Positions 39,801 to 47,756 of a DNA stretch of 64,000 nucleotides are shown in pieces. The stretch covers positions 1 to 64,000 of the forward strand of contig CBFIFE010000005.1 of assembly GCA_965661765.1 (NCBI GenBank). The letters run 5' to 3'. The position numbers and the translations under genes were made by a program. Origin of the DNA: JBMYZL01 sp965661765 (GTDB lineage Bacteria; Bacteroidota; Bacteroidia; Flavobacteriales_D; Sanyastnellaceae). The notes beneath the pieces are model-generated. The model worked only from the letters and a program-made list of their open reading frames with translations. It did not search any database and was not told the origin of the DNA. Position 1 is the stretch's first letter. Every line of letters begins with the position of its first letter.

Positions 39801-40232
39801 CTCGCCTCCATGGCCGCACAACAACGCGCATTGCGCCAAATGGCTGAAAAGAAGGGGTCCGACCTCAATCAAGAGGGCCAAGGAGAAGGAAATGGTTTCA
39901 AGCAAATCGCAGCGGACATGGAGGCCTTGGAACGGCAGCTTGTCAACAGAGAAGTTGACCTCGAGGCCATCGAAAGGCAGCGGGACATCATGACGCGCCT
40001 GCTCGAAGCGGAGAATGCAGAAAGGATTCGAGGGGAAAAAGAAGAACGAGAATCTCGAACAGGCCGAGATTTGGTCACCCCTCCACCAGCAAGCATGCAA
40101 GAGTACCTCAACAAAAAAGCCTCCGAAACGGAGTGGTTACGAACAATTCCACCTGAATTAGAACCTTACTACCGCGAGCGGGTGAACGAATATTTCAATA
40201 CTTTGGGCAACGATATTTTTCCCGAGCCATGA
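36822..40232 (+). CDS. DUF4175 family membrane protein with long coiled coil
   Basis: 1136-residue protein of unknown function. Two membrane helices near the N-terminus (about 30-80) and one at about 160, then an extracytoplasmic beta-rich region of about 300 residues, followed by a very long Glu/Gln/Lys-rich helical section (roughly 505-800) with heptads, a Met/Gln-rich stretch (QQMQQMQMEMQQQ) and further helices to the C-terminus. The architecture matches the DUF4175 family widespread in Bacteroidota. Its strongly biased composition makes the antisense strand open for long stretches. It starts a plus-strand run and overlaps the RsbW-like gene by 4 nt (ATGA). Confidence 0.85.
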   Translation: MSNRNALLAKLEAFIRKYHRNALIRGSLMTAAVGGMGWLTAVLAEQLGQFGIAGRTVMFWTFVAVFTAALVGWVLRPLAALLRIGPRLSHEDASRLIGDHFPEIADKLLNTLQLQAQAGQSSDVSLLLASIDQRMADMAPIPFLTAVDVRENVKYLKYALPPLVVFAGLYFWQPQWVAEPSKRLISHRASFTPPPPFVFQLLTDELTAPMNAPVNVEVQLVGDAVPGVVSMVVEGASFRMRPGQRVGTFTHTFPNLRQPTTFFFRAQGYESERYTLLPLPIPGITSFAIHVEAPAYTNWSAEDVSNVGDLRVPEGSQISWQITPRDADAVRMRMGEENLVPLALPNKSIQFTSLASQSMSYWMIPENDALGAPDSVRYTLEVLKDQYPSLRIQEEADSVFRAIRYFYGTVQDDYGFSRLRLAARFLEKKNDDEVLAAGAAVRPAQGDVFHVELPVPQGRSGDFVHRWDLKEAGVQPGDVLEYWFEIFDNDGVNGPKSTRSAVLVHASLSEEEIKEERKEQGDALEKDLEERLEEAEELRTELDELKATLRKDDKFDWQDERAIEEFLKKQEELRKQLEELREQNATMNLQDQEFSPEEERIMEKQAQLQELMENAMSDELQSIYDEMRRLMEEMNPDILEEMNEQLEEMTVDQESLEKELDRALEQFKQLEWEKGLEDFMSEMEELAEKQEELAQDTEEETVPQDELKERQQELNDAFEKLSEDYEELEKKNEELENPNPMMDIGQEEQEIQEQMKEGLEQIEKNKNKKAADQQQQAADDMKKMAQQMQQMQMEMQQQSAEEDMDALRALLENIISLSFDEELLMSDLGQTSPQDPRYTEHGQTQRRLKDDGKLVEDSLFALSKRIPQLSAMVNREIGLVNHHMEKALGGFGDRLTDEITANQQYVMTSFNNLALMLDEALQQMQQAMAESQPGSGNCEKPGGNGKPSPSPSAGEMKRMQDALGKKLEQMKEMMGEGANAGMSPSEKRQLSKELASMAAQQRALRQMAEKKGSDLNQEGQGEGNGFKQIAADMEALERQLVNREVDLEAIERQRDIMTRLLEAENAERIRGEKEERESRTGRDLVTPPPASMQEYLNKKASETEWLRTIPPELEPYYRERVNEYFNTLGNDIFPEP

Positions 40233-40642
40233 CAGAAACCATGCAGGAACTTCGCTTTCCATCTGTACCCGAGAACATCGCCCTCGTCGAACGCCTCATT
40301 GACGATTTTCGGGAGTCAGGCAACTTTCAAGAAGAATGCTACGGGGACGTCCTGATCGCCATGACAGAGGCTGTGAACAACGCCATTGTGCACGGCAACA
40401 AACTGGACACGTCCAAAGAGGTCATCGTCGAATATGAGAGGCAAGAAAACAGCTTGTTCTTCAGAGTCCACGACCAAGGGCCGGGCTTTGACTTCGAGAA
40501 CATTCCTGACCCAACAGCCCCTGAGAACATCGAGAAGCCCAACGGACGCGGTGTCTTTTTGATGCGTTCTCTCGCTGATGATTGTGCATTTTTGGAGGAG
40601 GGCAGAATCGTCGAACTGACATTTGCGAAGGTTTTTGCGTGA
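40229..40642 (+). CDS. RsbW-like serine/threonine anti-sigma kinase-type ATP-binding protein
   Basis: 137-residue HATPase_c_2 protein. N box EAVNNAIVHGNK (about 47-58), G1 DQGPGFDFENIP, and G2 NGRGVFLMRSLADD. Relatives (RsbW, SpoIIAB) bind and inhibit sigma factors or phosphorylate STAS antagonists. No sigma factor or STAS partner is adjacent. Overlaps the DUF4175 stop by 4 nt and the ybeY start by 4 nt (GTGA), so all three are translationally coupled. Confidence 0.85.
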   Translation: MTETMQELRFPSVPENIALVERLIDDFRESGNFQEECYGDVLIAMTEAVNNAIVHGNKLDTSKEVIVEYERQENSLFFRVHDQGPGFDFENIPDPTAPENIEKPNGRGVFLMRSLADDCAFLEEGRIVELTFAKVFA

Positions 40643-41064
40643 TCCAGTTTCTGAACGCAGACCACCCCTTTCGCGTGCCCCAAAAGCGCAAAACAAGAGG
40701 CTGGTTGCAGGGCATCATCCATGGTTATGAGAAAACGGAAGGTGAGATCAACATCATCTGCTGTTCCGATGCCTATCTGCTGAATATCAACCAACGAGAA
40801 CTGAACCACGACACGTACACGGACATCATCACGTTCGATTTCTGCGTCGGTGATGTGACCTCCGGAGACTTGTTCATTTCAGTCGATCGAACGAAAGAAA
40901 ATGCACGGACCTTCGGTGTCAAGCATCAGATTGAATTCAGCCGCGTCATGGCACATGGCATTCTGCACCTGATTGGCTTCCACGACAAGACCCCGAAGCA
41001 AAAAGCCAGCATGCGCGAGGCTGAGAACAGAGCCCTTGCGCAGTTGTTCCACGTGAAACCCTGA
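40639..41064 (+). CDS. ybeY: Endoribonuclease YbeY, 16S rRNA maturation
   Basis: 141-residue metal-dependent endonuclease that helps process the 16S rRNA 3' end and ribosome quality control. The UPF0054 zinc motif is HGILHLIGFHD (HxxxHxxxxxH), preceded by YTDIITFDFCVGDVTSGDLFIS, which is the conserved strand block. A GTG at 40639 overlaps the upstream TGA and gives the usual short N-terminus; a longer in-frame form from 40582 lies within the upstream gene. The last codons, encoding LFHVKP, also carry a parS-like sequence. Confidence 0.92.
   Translation: MIQFLNADHPFRVPQKRKTRGWLQGIIHGYEKTEGEINIICCSDAYLLNINQRELNHDTYTDIITFDFCVGDVTSGDLFISVDRTKENARTFGVKHQIEFSRVMAHGILHLIGFHDKTPKQKASMREAENRALAQLFHVKP
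41045..41060. promoter_or_regulatory. parS-like ParB binding site 1
   Basis: TGTTCCACGTGAAACC matches the parS consensus TGTTnCACGTGAAACA at 15 of 16 positions. It sits in the final codons of ybeY. First of three such sites within 1.9 kb. Confidence 0.85.
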
Positions 41065-41067
41065 ATC

Positions 41068-42918
41068 ATGCTCCCAGAATATGACGTCATCGTCGTTGGT
41101 GCCGGTCATGCCGGCAATGAAGCCGCCGCCGCTTCTGCCAACCTCGGTGCAAGCACCTTGCTGATCACAATGAACATGGGCGTCATCGGACAGATGAGTT
41201 GCAATCCAGCCATGGGCGGTATTGCAAAAGGCCAAATCATTCGTGAAATCGACGCCCTTGGGGGGTATTCCGGTTTGGTCAGCGACGAAAGCGCCATCCA
41301 GTTTCGAATGCTCAACAAATCCAAAGGGCCCGCCATGTGGAGCCCAAGGACGCAAAACGACCGCAACCGGTTTGCTGAATCATGGCGCCTCCGCTTGGAA
41401 CAAACACCCAACCTTGACTTCTGGCAGGACATGGTCACTGGCATTTGGGTTGAAGGAGAAAACTGTGTCGGCGTCTGCTGTGGCGTTGCCGGTCGCATTC
41501 GCTCAAAAAAAGTTGTCCTCACCAACGGGACATTCTTGAACGCACTGATGCACATCGGCGAACGACAGTTTGGCGGCGGACGTGCTGGCGAACGCGCAGC
41601 TACAGGCATTACTGAACAGCTGGTCGGTCTCGGGTTTTCCTCAGACAGAATGAAGACGGGCACACCTCCACGTGTGGATGGTCGATCCATTGACTACAGC
41701 AAAATGGAAGAACAACTGGGCGATGCCCAACCCTCCAAATTCTCTTTTCTTCCATCAGCACCATTGACCAAGCAACGCTCTTGCCATATCACATATACAT
41801 CCCCAATTGTCCACGACATCCTCAAGTCAGGTTTTGATCGATCGCCGATGTTCAATGGCAGAATCCAAGGATTGGGGCCGCGCTACTGTCCTTCCATCGA
41901 GGACAAAATCGAAAGGTTTTCTGAGAAAGATGCCCACCAAATCTTTGTGGAACCCGAAGGTTGGAATACCGTCGAAGTTTACGTGAATGGCTTTTCCACA
42001 AGCCTCCCAGAAGACGTACAACTCCAAGCACTTCAACACATTTCTGGATTCGAGAAGGCCAAAATCTTCCGGCCTGGCTATGCCGTGGAATACGATTTCT
42101 TCCATCCCACGCAGCTTCACTACAGCCTAGAAACCAAAATCATTTCCAACCTCTATTTCGCAGGCCAAATCAATGGAACCACAGGCTATGAAGAAGCGGC
42201 TGCCCAAGGTTTGATGGCCGGCATCAATGCCGCACGTTCCACGTGGAACGCTGATCCCATTGTGCTCGGACGCGACCAAGCATACATCGGTGTTCTCATC
42301 GATGACCTCGTCTCGAAGGGAACGAAGGAGCCCTATCGCATGTTCACGTCCAGGGCTGAATACCGAATCCTTTTGCGGCAAGACAATGCCGACGAAAGGT
42401 TGACCCCGATTGCAACTGCCATCGGTTTGGCTTCAAAAAATCGCATCGACAGATTCACGGAGAAACAAAAACGCATCAAGGAAACAGCGAAACAAATTGC
42501 TTCCACGAGCGTACCACCTCAGGCAGCCAACCCCATTCTGATCAAAAAGAAAAGCAGTCCCCTTTCGCAGAAAACGAAAGCCATCTCCATCCTTTCAAGG
42601 CCTGAAATGCATTTTTCCGACATCCTCGAAATGATGCCCAACGCATTTGAACCAGAACAAGAGGTCCAGGAAGCCGTGGAAATCTCCGTCAAATACGCGG
42701 GGTACATCGAGAAGGAACAAGAAATGGCCACCAAACTCAAACGCTTGGAGAGCATTCAGATTCCGACCCATTTCGATTACCACAAATACACATCGCTATC
42801 TGCCGAGTCTCGGGAAAAACTGTCACATCACCAACCGGCCACGCTTCATGAGGCCTCAAAAATATCGGGCGTTTCAGCATCTGACCTCAGCGTTCTGCTG
42901 ATTCAACTTGGTCGCTGA
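41068..42918 (+). CDS. mnmG: tRNA uridine-5-carboxymethylaminomethyl modification enzyme MnmG (GidA)
   Basis: FAD-dependent enzyme that with MnmE forms the cmnm5 modification at U34 of several tRNAs. The 616-residue protein opens with the FAD dinucleotide fold DVIVVGAGHAGNEAAAA (5-21), then MSCNPAMGGIAKGQ, the conserved catalytic region PRYCPSIEDKI, GFSTSLPEDVQ and the GYEEAAAQG motif. The C-terminal helical domain that binds MnmE and tRNA is present. It begins 3 nt after the ybeY stop, extending the DUF4175-rsbW-ybeY run. One parS-like site lies inside it and one 2 nt after its stop. In many bacteria gidA lies near the replication origin. Confidence 0.96.
   Translation: MLPEYDVIVVGAGHAGNEAAAASANLGASTLLITMNMGVIGQMSCNPAMGGIAKGQIIREIDALGGYSGLVSDESAIQFRMLNKSKGPAMWSPRTQNDRNRFAESWRLRLEQTPNLDFWQDMVTGIWVEGENCVGVCCGVAGRIRSKKVVLTNGTFLNALMHIGERQFGGGRAGERAATGITEQLVGLGFSSDRMKTGTPPRVDGRSIDYSKMEEQLGDAQPSKFSFLPSAPLTKQRSCHITYTSPIVHDILKSGFDRSPMFNGRIQGLGPRYCPSIEDKIERFSEKDAHQIFVEPEGWNTVEVYVNGFSTSLPEDVQLQALQHISGFEKAKIFRPGYAVEYDFFHPTQLHYSLETKIISNLYFAGQINGTTGYEEAAAQGLMAGINAARSTWNADPIVLGRDQAYIGVLIDDLVSKGTKEPYRMFTSRAEYRILLRQDNADERLTPIATAIGLASKNRIDRFTEKQKRIKETAKQIASTSVPPQAANPILIKKKSSPLSQKTKAISILSRPEMHFSDILEMMPNAFEPEQEVQEAVEISVKYAGYIEKEQEMATKLKRLESIQIPTHFDYHKYTSLSAESREKLSHHQPATLHEASKISGVSASDLSVLLIQLGR
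42235..42250. promoter_or_regulatory. parS-like ParB binding site 2 (inside mnmG)
   Basis: CGTTCCACGTGGAACG, a perfect palindrome containing the full GTTnCACGTGnAAC core of parS; flanking bases differ from the 16-mer consensus at three positions. Confidence 0.8.
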
Positions 42919-42920
42919 AC

Positions 42921-42936
42921 TGTTTCACGTGAAACC
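42921..42936. promoter_or_regulatory. parS-like ParB binding site 3
   Basis: TGTTTCACGTGAAACC matches the parS consensus at 15 of 16 positions. It lies in the 51-nt gap between mnmG and the aldehyde dehydrogenase gene. Confidence 0.88.
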
Positions 42937-42957
42937 GAAGAACAAAACCCAACCCAT

Positions 42958-42965
42958 TACCTTTG
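42958..42965 (+). promoter_or_regulatory. -7 promoter element of the aldehyde dehydrogenase gene
   Basis: TACCTTTG, an exact TAnnTTTG, ends 4 nt before the ATG at 42970. The arrangement predicts a leaderless mRNA; a second in-frame ATG is at 42976. Confidence 0.5.
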
Positions 42966-42969
42966 CAGC

Positions 42970-44499
42970 ATGAACATGCAAGACATCCTCAACCGACTCG
43001 GTATCGCAAGCCAAAACGGCGGCGTATTCATTGGAAATCAACAACTTGGAAGCGGTGAGGTCATCGCATCTGTGTCACCAGTAGATGGCGCCACCATCGC
43101 CAGCTTCAGCACCGCCACAGCTCAAGAAACCGATCAAGCCATCAGCGCAGCCCAAAACGCCCAAAAGCAATGGCAAAAAACACCGGCACCGCTTCGTGGA
43201 GAGGTCGTCCGCCAGTTTGGCAATGCCCTGCGTGAACACAAAGCTGATCTTGGGGCCTTGGTCAGTTATGAAATGGGAAAATCCTACCAAGAAGGATTGG
43301 GCGAGGTGCAAGAAATGATTGACATCTGCGACTTTGCTGTTGGACAATCACGCATGCTTTACGGCATGACAACGCACAGTGAACGGCCCAACCACCGCAT
43401 GTTCGAACAATGGCATCCAATGGGAGTTGTCGGCATCATTTCCGCCTTCAACTTCCCTGTCGCTGTGTGGGCATGGAACACCGCACTTGCATGGATCGCA
43501 GGAAATGCTTGTGTTTGGAAGCCTTCAGAAAAATCCACACTCTGCGCAATTGCCTGCCAAAACATTTGGAGCCAAGTTGCCGAAGCCAACAACGTTCCAG
43601 CCGCAATCTCGTGTGTCATCAGTGGCCGTGCTGACATCGGTCAGCAGCTCTGCGAAGACCACCGGGTCCCCTTGGTCAGCGCAACGGGCAGCACCCGCAT
43701 GGGCAAAGCTGTCGCACAAACTGTCGCCGCGCGCTTGGGCAAAAGCTTGCTTGAACTCGGCGGCAACAACGCAGTCATCATTTCTCAACACGCCGACCTC
43801 AAAATGGTCATTCCAGCGACTGTCTTCGGCGCAGTTGGAACTTGTGGGCAACGCTGCACCAGCACGCGCCGATTGATCATTCACGAAAGCATTTACCCTC
43901 AAGTCAAAGAGGCACTGGTGTCCGCATATGCGCAACTTCGGATTGGTGACCCCCTGGATGAAAAAAACCATGTGGGCCCCTTGACAGACAAGGATGCCGT
44001 CAGCATGTACCTGAACGCACTGGAATCTGTTTCCCAACAAGGTGGGACCTTCCTGGTCGAAGGAGGTGTTTTGACAGGCGACGCATACGAAAGCGGGTGC
44101 TACGTGAAGCCTGCGATTGCAGAAGTCAACAACGAGATGCAAATCGTGCAGGATGAAACCTTCGCGCCCATCTTGTACATCATGCCGTACAAGACCATCG
44201 AGGAAGCCATTGCACTGCAAAATGACGTGGCACAAGGACTGTCCAGCGCCATCATGACAAACCACGTGCGAGAGTCTGAGCTCTTCCTGAGTGCCAATGG
44301 ATCCGACTGCGGCATCGCGAACGTGAACATCGGCACCTCCGGTGCTGAAATCGGCGGGGCCTTCGGTGGCGAAAAAGAGACTGGCGGTGGACGCGAGTCA
44401 GGCTCCGACGCATGGAAAGCGTACATGCGCCGCCAGACGAACACAATCAATTACGGAGATTCCCTCCCGTTGGCGCAAGGCATCAAATTCGACATTTGA
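42970..44499 (+). CDS. Aldehyde dehydrogenase, ALDH7/aminoadipate-semialdehyde type
   Basis: 509-residue NAD(P)-dependent aldehyde dehydrogenase. IISAFNFPVAVWAWNTA is the cofactor region, LLELGGNN carries the general-base Glu, and GQRCTSTRR carries the catalytic Cys. The C-terminal ESGSDAWKAYMRRQTNTINYG is the hallmark of the ALDH7A1 (antiquitin) branch, which oxidises alpha-aminoadipate semialdehyde (delta-1-piperideine-6-carboxylate) in lysine degradation. Substrate is inferred from that branch. It has its own promoter and is followed 10 nt later by the TlpA-like gene. Confidence 0.92.
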   Translation: MNMQDILNRLGIASQNGGVFIGNQQLGSGEVIASVSPVDGATIASFSTATAQETDQAISAAQNAQKQWQKTPAPLRGEVVRQFGNALREHKADLGALVSYEMGKSYQEGLGEVQEMIDICDFAVGQSRMLYGMTTHSERPNHRMFEQWHPMGVVGIISAFNFPVAVWAWNTALAWIAGNACVWKPSEKSTLCAIACQNIWSQVAEANNVPAAISCVISGRADIGQQLCEDHRVPLVSATGSTRMGKAVAQTVAARLGKSLLELGGNNAVIISQHADLKMVIPATVFGAVGTCGQRCTSTRRLIIHESIYPQVKEALVSAYAQLRIGDPLDEKNHVGPLTDKDAVSMYLNALESVSQQGGTFLVEGGVLTGDAYESGCYVKPAIAEVNNEMQIVQDETFAPILYIMPYKTIEEAIALQNDVAQGLSSAIMTNHVRESELFLSANGSDCGIANVNIGTSGAEIGGAFGGEKETGGGRESGSDAWKAYMRRQTNTINYGDSLPLAQGIKFDI

Positions 44500-44509
44500 T
44501 CTTTCAACC

Positions 44510-45718
44510 ATGCAGCACCCATTTCCATCCCTTGCCTTTTCCATTATCCTCGCAGGCGTCCTCTTCGCCTGCGGGGATGGCGAACACAAGGCCCCAGAAC
44601 CCGCTGGGTCCCACGAACAATGGTATGAGCTGCAATTTGCCCTGAACGACAGTGTCCGGGCCAGTGCATATGCGAACGGCAGTCAAGACAGTTTGGTCAT
44701 CCAAAACAATGGGGAGGAGATTGCTCTGGAACGCCTCACAAACGGCAACTACAGAATTCCTGTATTCGATGGAGCGATTGCCGGGGAATGGAGCGAAAAC
44801 AACACCTTCACCGGAGAATGGCTGGACAAAATGACCGATCCTTTTGGACGCATTCCACTCACCATTCGACGCATCCCCAATCCCCCTTCGTTCGCTGAGC
44901 ACAATTTGACATCTGAACCGAAAAAACCATATGCGCTGACCATCGCAGCAGAAGGCAGTGCCGCTTGGTTTGGTCAACTCATTTTGCAAACCAACAAGAG
45001 CGCTGCACTTGCAACCATCAAGACAGATACTGGTGATTTGCGCTACCTCGGCGGCGAAAAGGACGATGAGAACATCGTCTTAACGACCTTCGACGGTGCA
45101 CACCTCTACCGCATCGATGTCTCGCTGGGCGACGACTCTCTGCATGGGACTTTTCACGCCCATTCGGGATACACAGCTGCAATCACAGGGCATCCGTTGG
45201 CCCACCTGCCGCCCTCAGATCCCATGCGGATCAAAGCCACGGGCCCTTTGGATTTCACTGTCGTCGTCGACCAAGACAGCACAGTCGAACGCTGGACGGC
45301 TGACCGTTTCCAAGGCCATGTCACCATCATCGATTTGATGGGCACATGGTGTCCCAATTGCATGGACGCCACCCGCCTTTTGAAAGAACTCAAAACGGAG
45401 TTTCCCAGTCTTCAAATCGCTTCCGTCGCGTTCGAAAGAAAGTCCAATCCTCGAGCGACCTTTGAACGATTCCAGCGATTTCAAAGGGATATGGGCGTGA
45501 ATTGGCCAATTGTCTACGGCGGGCCTGCGCGGAAAAAAGAAACGGCGTACAAGATGGACTTTCTCACCGGTTTTGAGAGCTTCCCCACCACGTTGATCCT
45601 TGACAAACAAGGCAACATCGCCTACGTCCACACCGGTTTCAATGGACCCGCTACAGGCAGTGCATATGAACAGGAAAGGAAATTCTTCCGCGCCGCTGTG
45701 AGGAGCCTGCAACCCTGA
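44510..45718 (+). CDS. TlpA-like thioredoxin-fold lipoprotein
   Basis: 402-residue periplasmic lipoprotein. Signal peptide MQHPFPSLAFSIILAGVL with lipobox LFAC (Cys about 22), an N-terminal beta-rich domain of about 230 residues as in Bacteroidota TlpA/ResA-like proteins, and a C-terminal thioredoxin domain with GTWCPNCMDATRLLKELK (CPNC active site) and the cis-Pro region SFPTTLILDKQG. Likely a thiol-disulfide reductase acting outside the cytoplasm. ATG 44510 is chosen over the upstream in-frame extension because it starts the signal peptide. Confidence 0.9.
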   Translation: MQHPFPSLAFSIILAGVLFACGDGEHKAPEPAGSHEQWYELQFALNDSVRASAYANGSQDSLVIQNNGEEIALERLTNGNYRIPVFDGAIAGEWSENNTFTGEWLDKMTDPFGRIPLTIRRIPNPPSFAEHNLTSEPKKPYALTIAAEGSAAWFGQLILQTNKSAALATIKTDTGDLRYLGGEKDDENIVLTTFDGAHLYRIDVSLGDDSLHGTFHAHSGYTAAITGHPLAHLPPSDPMRIKATGPLDFTVVVDQDSTVERWTADRFQGHVTIIDLMGTWCPNCMDATRLLKELKTEFPSLQIASVAFERKSNPRATFERFQRFQRDMGVNWPIVYGGPARKKETAYKMDFLTGFESFPTTLILDKQGNIAYVHTGFNGPATGSAYEQERKFFRAAVRSLQP

Positions 45719-45725
45719 AACCCAA

Positions 45726-47756
45726 TCAGTTTTTCGTCGGAAAGTCATTCGCAACATCCACCCGAATCCGCTCGTTCCGATTCAGGAGTTGCCAGGCCGT
45801 GTGAAACACCAGTTGACCGATCTCAGCCGTCTTGCCGAACATGATTTTTTCTACATCATCGCCTGGTTTGTGGTAGTCCTCATGCACCCCGCTGAAGTAA
45901 AAAATCACCGGGATGTTGTGCTTGGCAAAGTTGTAATGATCTGAACGATAGTAAAAACGATTGGGATCTTCCGGATCGTTGTATGTATAATCCAAGGCCA
46001 AATCCACCCACTTCCCATTGGCTGCTTCTGATATTTGATGCAATTCCGTGGAAAGTTTGTCCGAACCGATGAGATACACGTAACGCTCATCGTCCGCATG
46101 CTGTTCGTCAACCCGACCAATCATGTCAATGTTCAGGTTTGCAACCGTCCGCGACAGCGGGAAAACCGGATGGTCGCTGTACCATTCTGATCCCAACAAA
46201 CCCTTTTCCTCCCCCACCACGGTCATCAACAAGACACTCCGGCGAGGTCCTTCGCCCGCCGCTGCAGCCATTGCAAAGGCCTCTGCCAATTCCAATACCG
46301 TCACCGTGCCCGATCCATCATCATCTGCGCCATTGTGAATCTCACCGTCAATGATGCCTACATGGTCATAATGCGCCGTGATGACAACCAACTCCCGACT
46401 CAAAACGGAATCGCGGCCGGGAATGTAACCCAACACGTTCGCTCCAACGAAAGAACGTTTGGCTCGATCCAAGACAAAGGACAGACGCTGATCTTTCACT
46501 TCACCGCGCCAAACCCTTCCTTTGCGCTGGGCCGTGGTGCGTGACTTGGCCACGGATTTGGCCTTTGTATCCGACAAAAACACATCACCCACCCGCTCCG
46601 GGACAAAAAACGTCGGCAAATCCGTTCCCTCGCCATTTGGCGTCTCCTCACGCTGCAACCGGACAGATTTCCGGCCGATCCAGCCCTTCAAACGACCCTT
46701 GGTCATGCCGTATTGGCTTTCCACCACCACCAACCCTGCAGCCCCTGCGGCTGCAGCTGCGATGCGCTTCGCTTCAGGACCTTCGGACCATTGGTTTGGT
46801 CCCAACTCATTCGTCACATAACTCAGACGATCCGCATTCCTCGGATCTCCGCTCAATACCACCACCACCTTTCCCTCCACATCCAATTCCGCATAATCGT
46901 TCCAAAGGGAATCCGCGATGCCAAAGCCAGCAAACACGACAGGTACAGAATCCAACACCTCCTCCTTCAAGCCTGGGTACAACACAAAGTCATCGTAAAG
47001 TGACCACGCTTCCTCCCCATACGTCATGGACGCTCCCTGAATCTGAACCGATTCCAACGGAACATCCTGCATGTACGCCTCACCATCGTAAGGTGCGATG
47101 CCCAACGAACGAAAATACCCAGCGATGTATGCCGCAGCCTTGTCCGCGCCCGCAGTGCCTGTCTCACGACCCTCATACGCATCACTGGCGAGGACAGACA
47201 GATGCTGGTTCAACTGCTCCGCTTGGATGGTTGCAGCATACTTGGTTGCCAATTCCGGATACACCAAGGAAACATCTTGCGCCATGCCCAATGCAGCCCA
47301 ACCACAAAGCCAACCAGCCATTGCCAATGGCCAACCAATTTTCTTGACACGCCCCTCGTGGCGCCCGCCTTCAAACGAAGCGGTTGCAAATGCATCCACC
47401 ATATCCAATGCCTCTTCTGACGAAACAAATCGCGCTGGCAGGCAGAGCACATTCGCATCATTGTGCTGCTTGGCCAGCGCTGCAAGTTCCGGCTTCCATG
47501 CAATGGCTGCACGCACACCATCGTGCTTGTTTGCCGACATGGCCACACCATTCGCAGAGCCGCAAATCAACACCCCCCAATCGCACCCACCCTTTGCCAC
47601 AAGTTCAGACACCTGATGCGCAAAATCCGGATAGTCCACCCGATCTTCTGTATGCGTTCCAACATCTTCAATCTCGTGTCCCTTCTCTTCCAAAAATTTG
47701 ACAATCAAAGATTTCAACTGAGGACCTGCATGGTCACACCCAATGGCTATTTTCAT
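45726..47756 (-). CDS. rpiB: Ribose-5-phosphate isomerase B fused in frame to an exported M28 peptidase
   Basis: Single uninterrupted frame of 676 residues. Residues 1-140 are a complete RpiB (MKIAIGCDHAG, active Cys65 in LICGSANGVAMSANK, and EGGRHEGRVKKI at the end), a cytosolic pentose-phosphate enzyme. Residues 141-160 (GWPLAMAGWLCGWAALGMAQ) form a hydrophobic segment like a signal peptide. Residues 161-676 are a secreted M28 aminopeptidase with a PA-type insert: zinc ligands fit H462 in TAHYDHVG, D478/D479 in NGADDDGSGT, E516/E517 in VGEEKGLLGS, D544 in LNIDMIGR and a late His (about H629). No internal ATG exists near residue 137 to start the peptidase; ATG 147 would give a shortened signal. 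A lost stop codon is the alternative explanation. Confidence 0.85.
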   Translation of the reverse strand: MKIAIGCDHAGPQLKSLIVKFLEEKGHEIEDVGTHTEDRVDYPDFAHQVSELVAKGGCDWGVLICGSANGVAMSANKHDGVRAAIAWKPELAALAKQHNDANVLCLPARFVSSEEALDMVDAFATASFEGGRHEGRVKKIGWPLAMAGWLCGWAALGMAQDVSLVYPELATKYAATIQAEQLNQHLSVLASDAYEGRETGTAGADKAAAYIAGYFRSLGIAPYDGEAYMQDVPLESVQIQGASMTYGEEAWSLYDDFVLYPGLKEEVLDSVPVVFAGFGIADSLWNDYAELDVEGKVVVVLSGDPRNADRLSYVTNELGPNQWSEGPEAKRIAAAAAGAAGLVVVESQYGMTKGRLKGWIGRKSVRLQREETPNGEGTDLPTFFVPERVGDVFLSDTKAKSVAKSRTTAQRKGRVWRGEVKDQRLSFVLDRAKRSFVGANVLGYIPGRDSVLSRELVVITAHYDHVGIIDGEIHNGADDDGSGTVTVLELAEAFAMAAAAGEGPRRSVLLMTVVGEEKGLLGSEWYSDHPVFPLSRTVANLNIDMIGRVDEQHADDERYVYLIGSDKLSTELHQISEAANGKWVDLALDYTYNDPEDPNRFYYRSDHYNFAKHNIPVIFYFSGVHEDYHKPGDDVEKIMFGKTAEIGQLVFHTAWQLLNRNERIRVDVANDFPTKN

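Noticed and set aside
37719..40100. 793-codon minus-strand frame opposite DUF4175
   Set aside because: Leu/Phe/His-rich mirror of the Glu/Gln coiled coil; no start context or domain.
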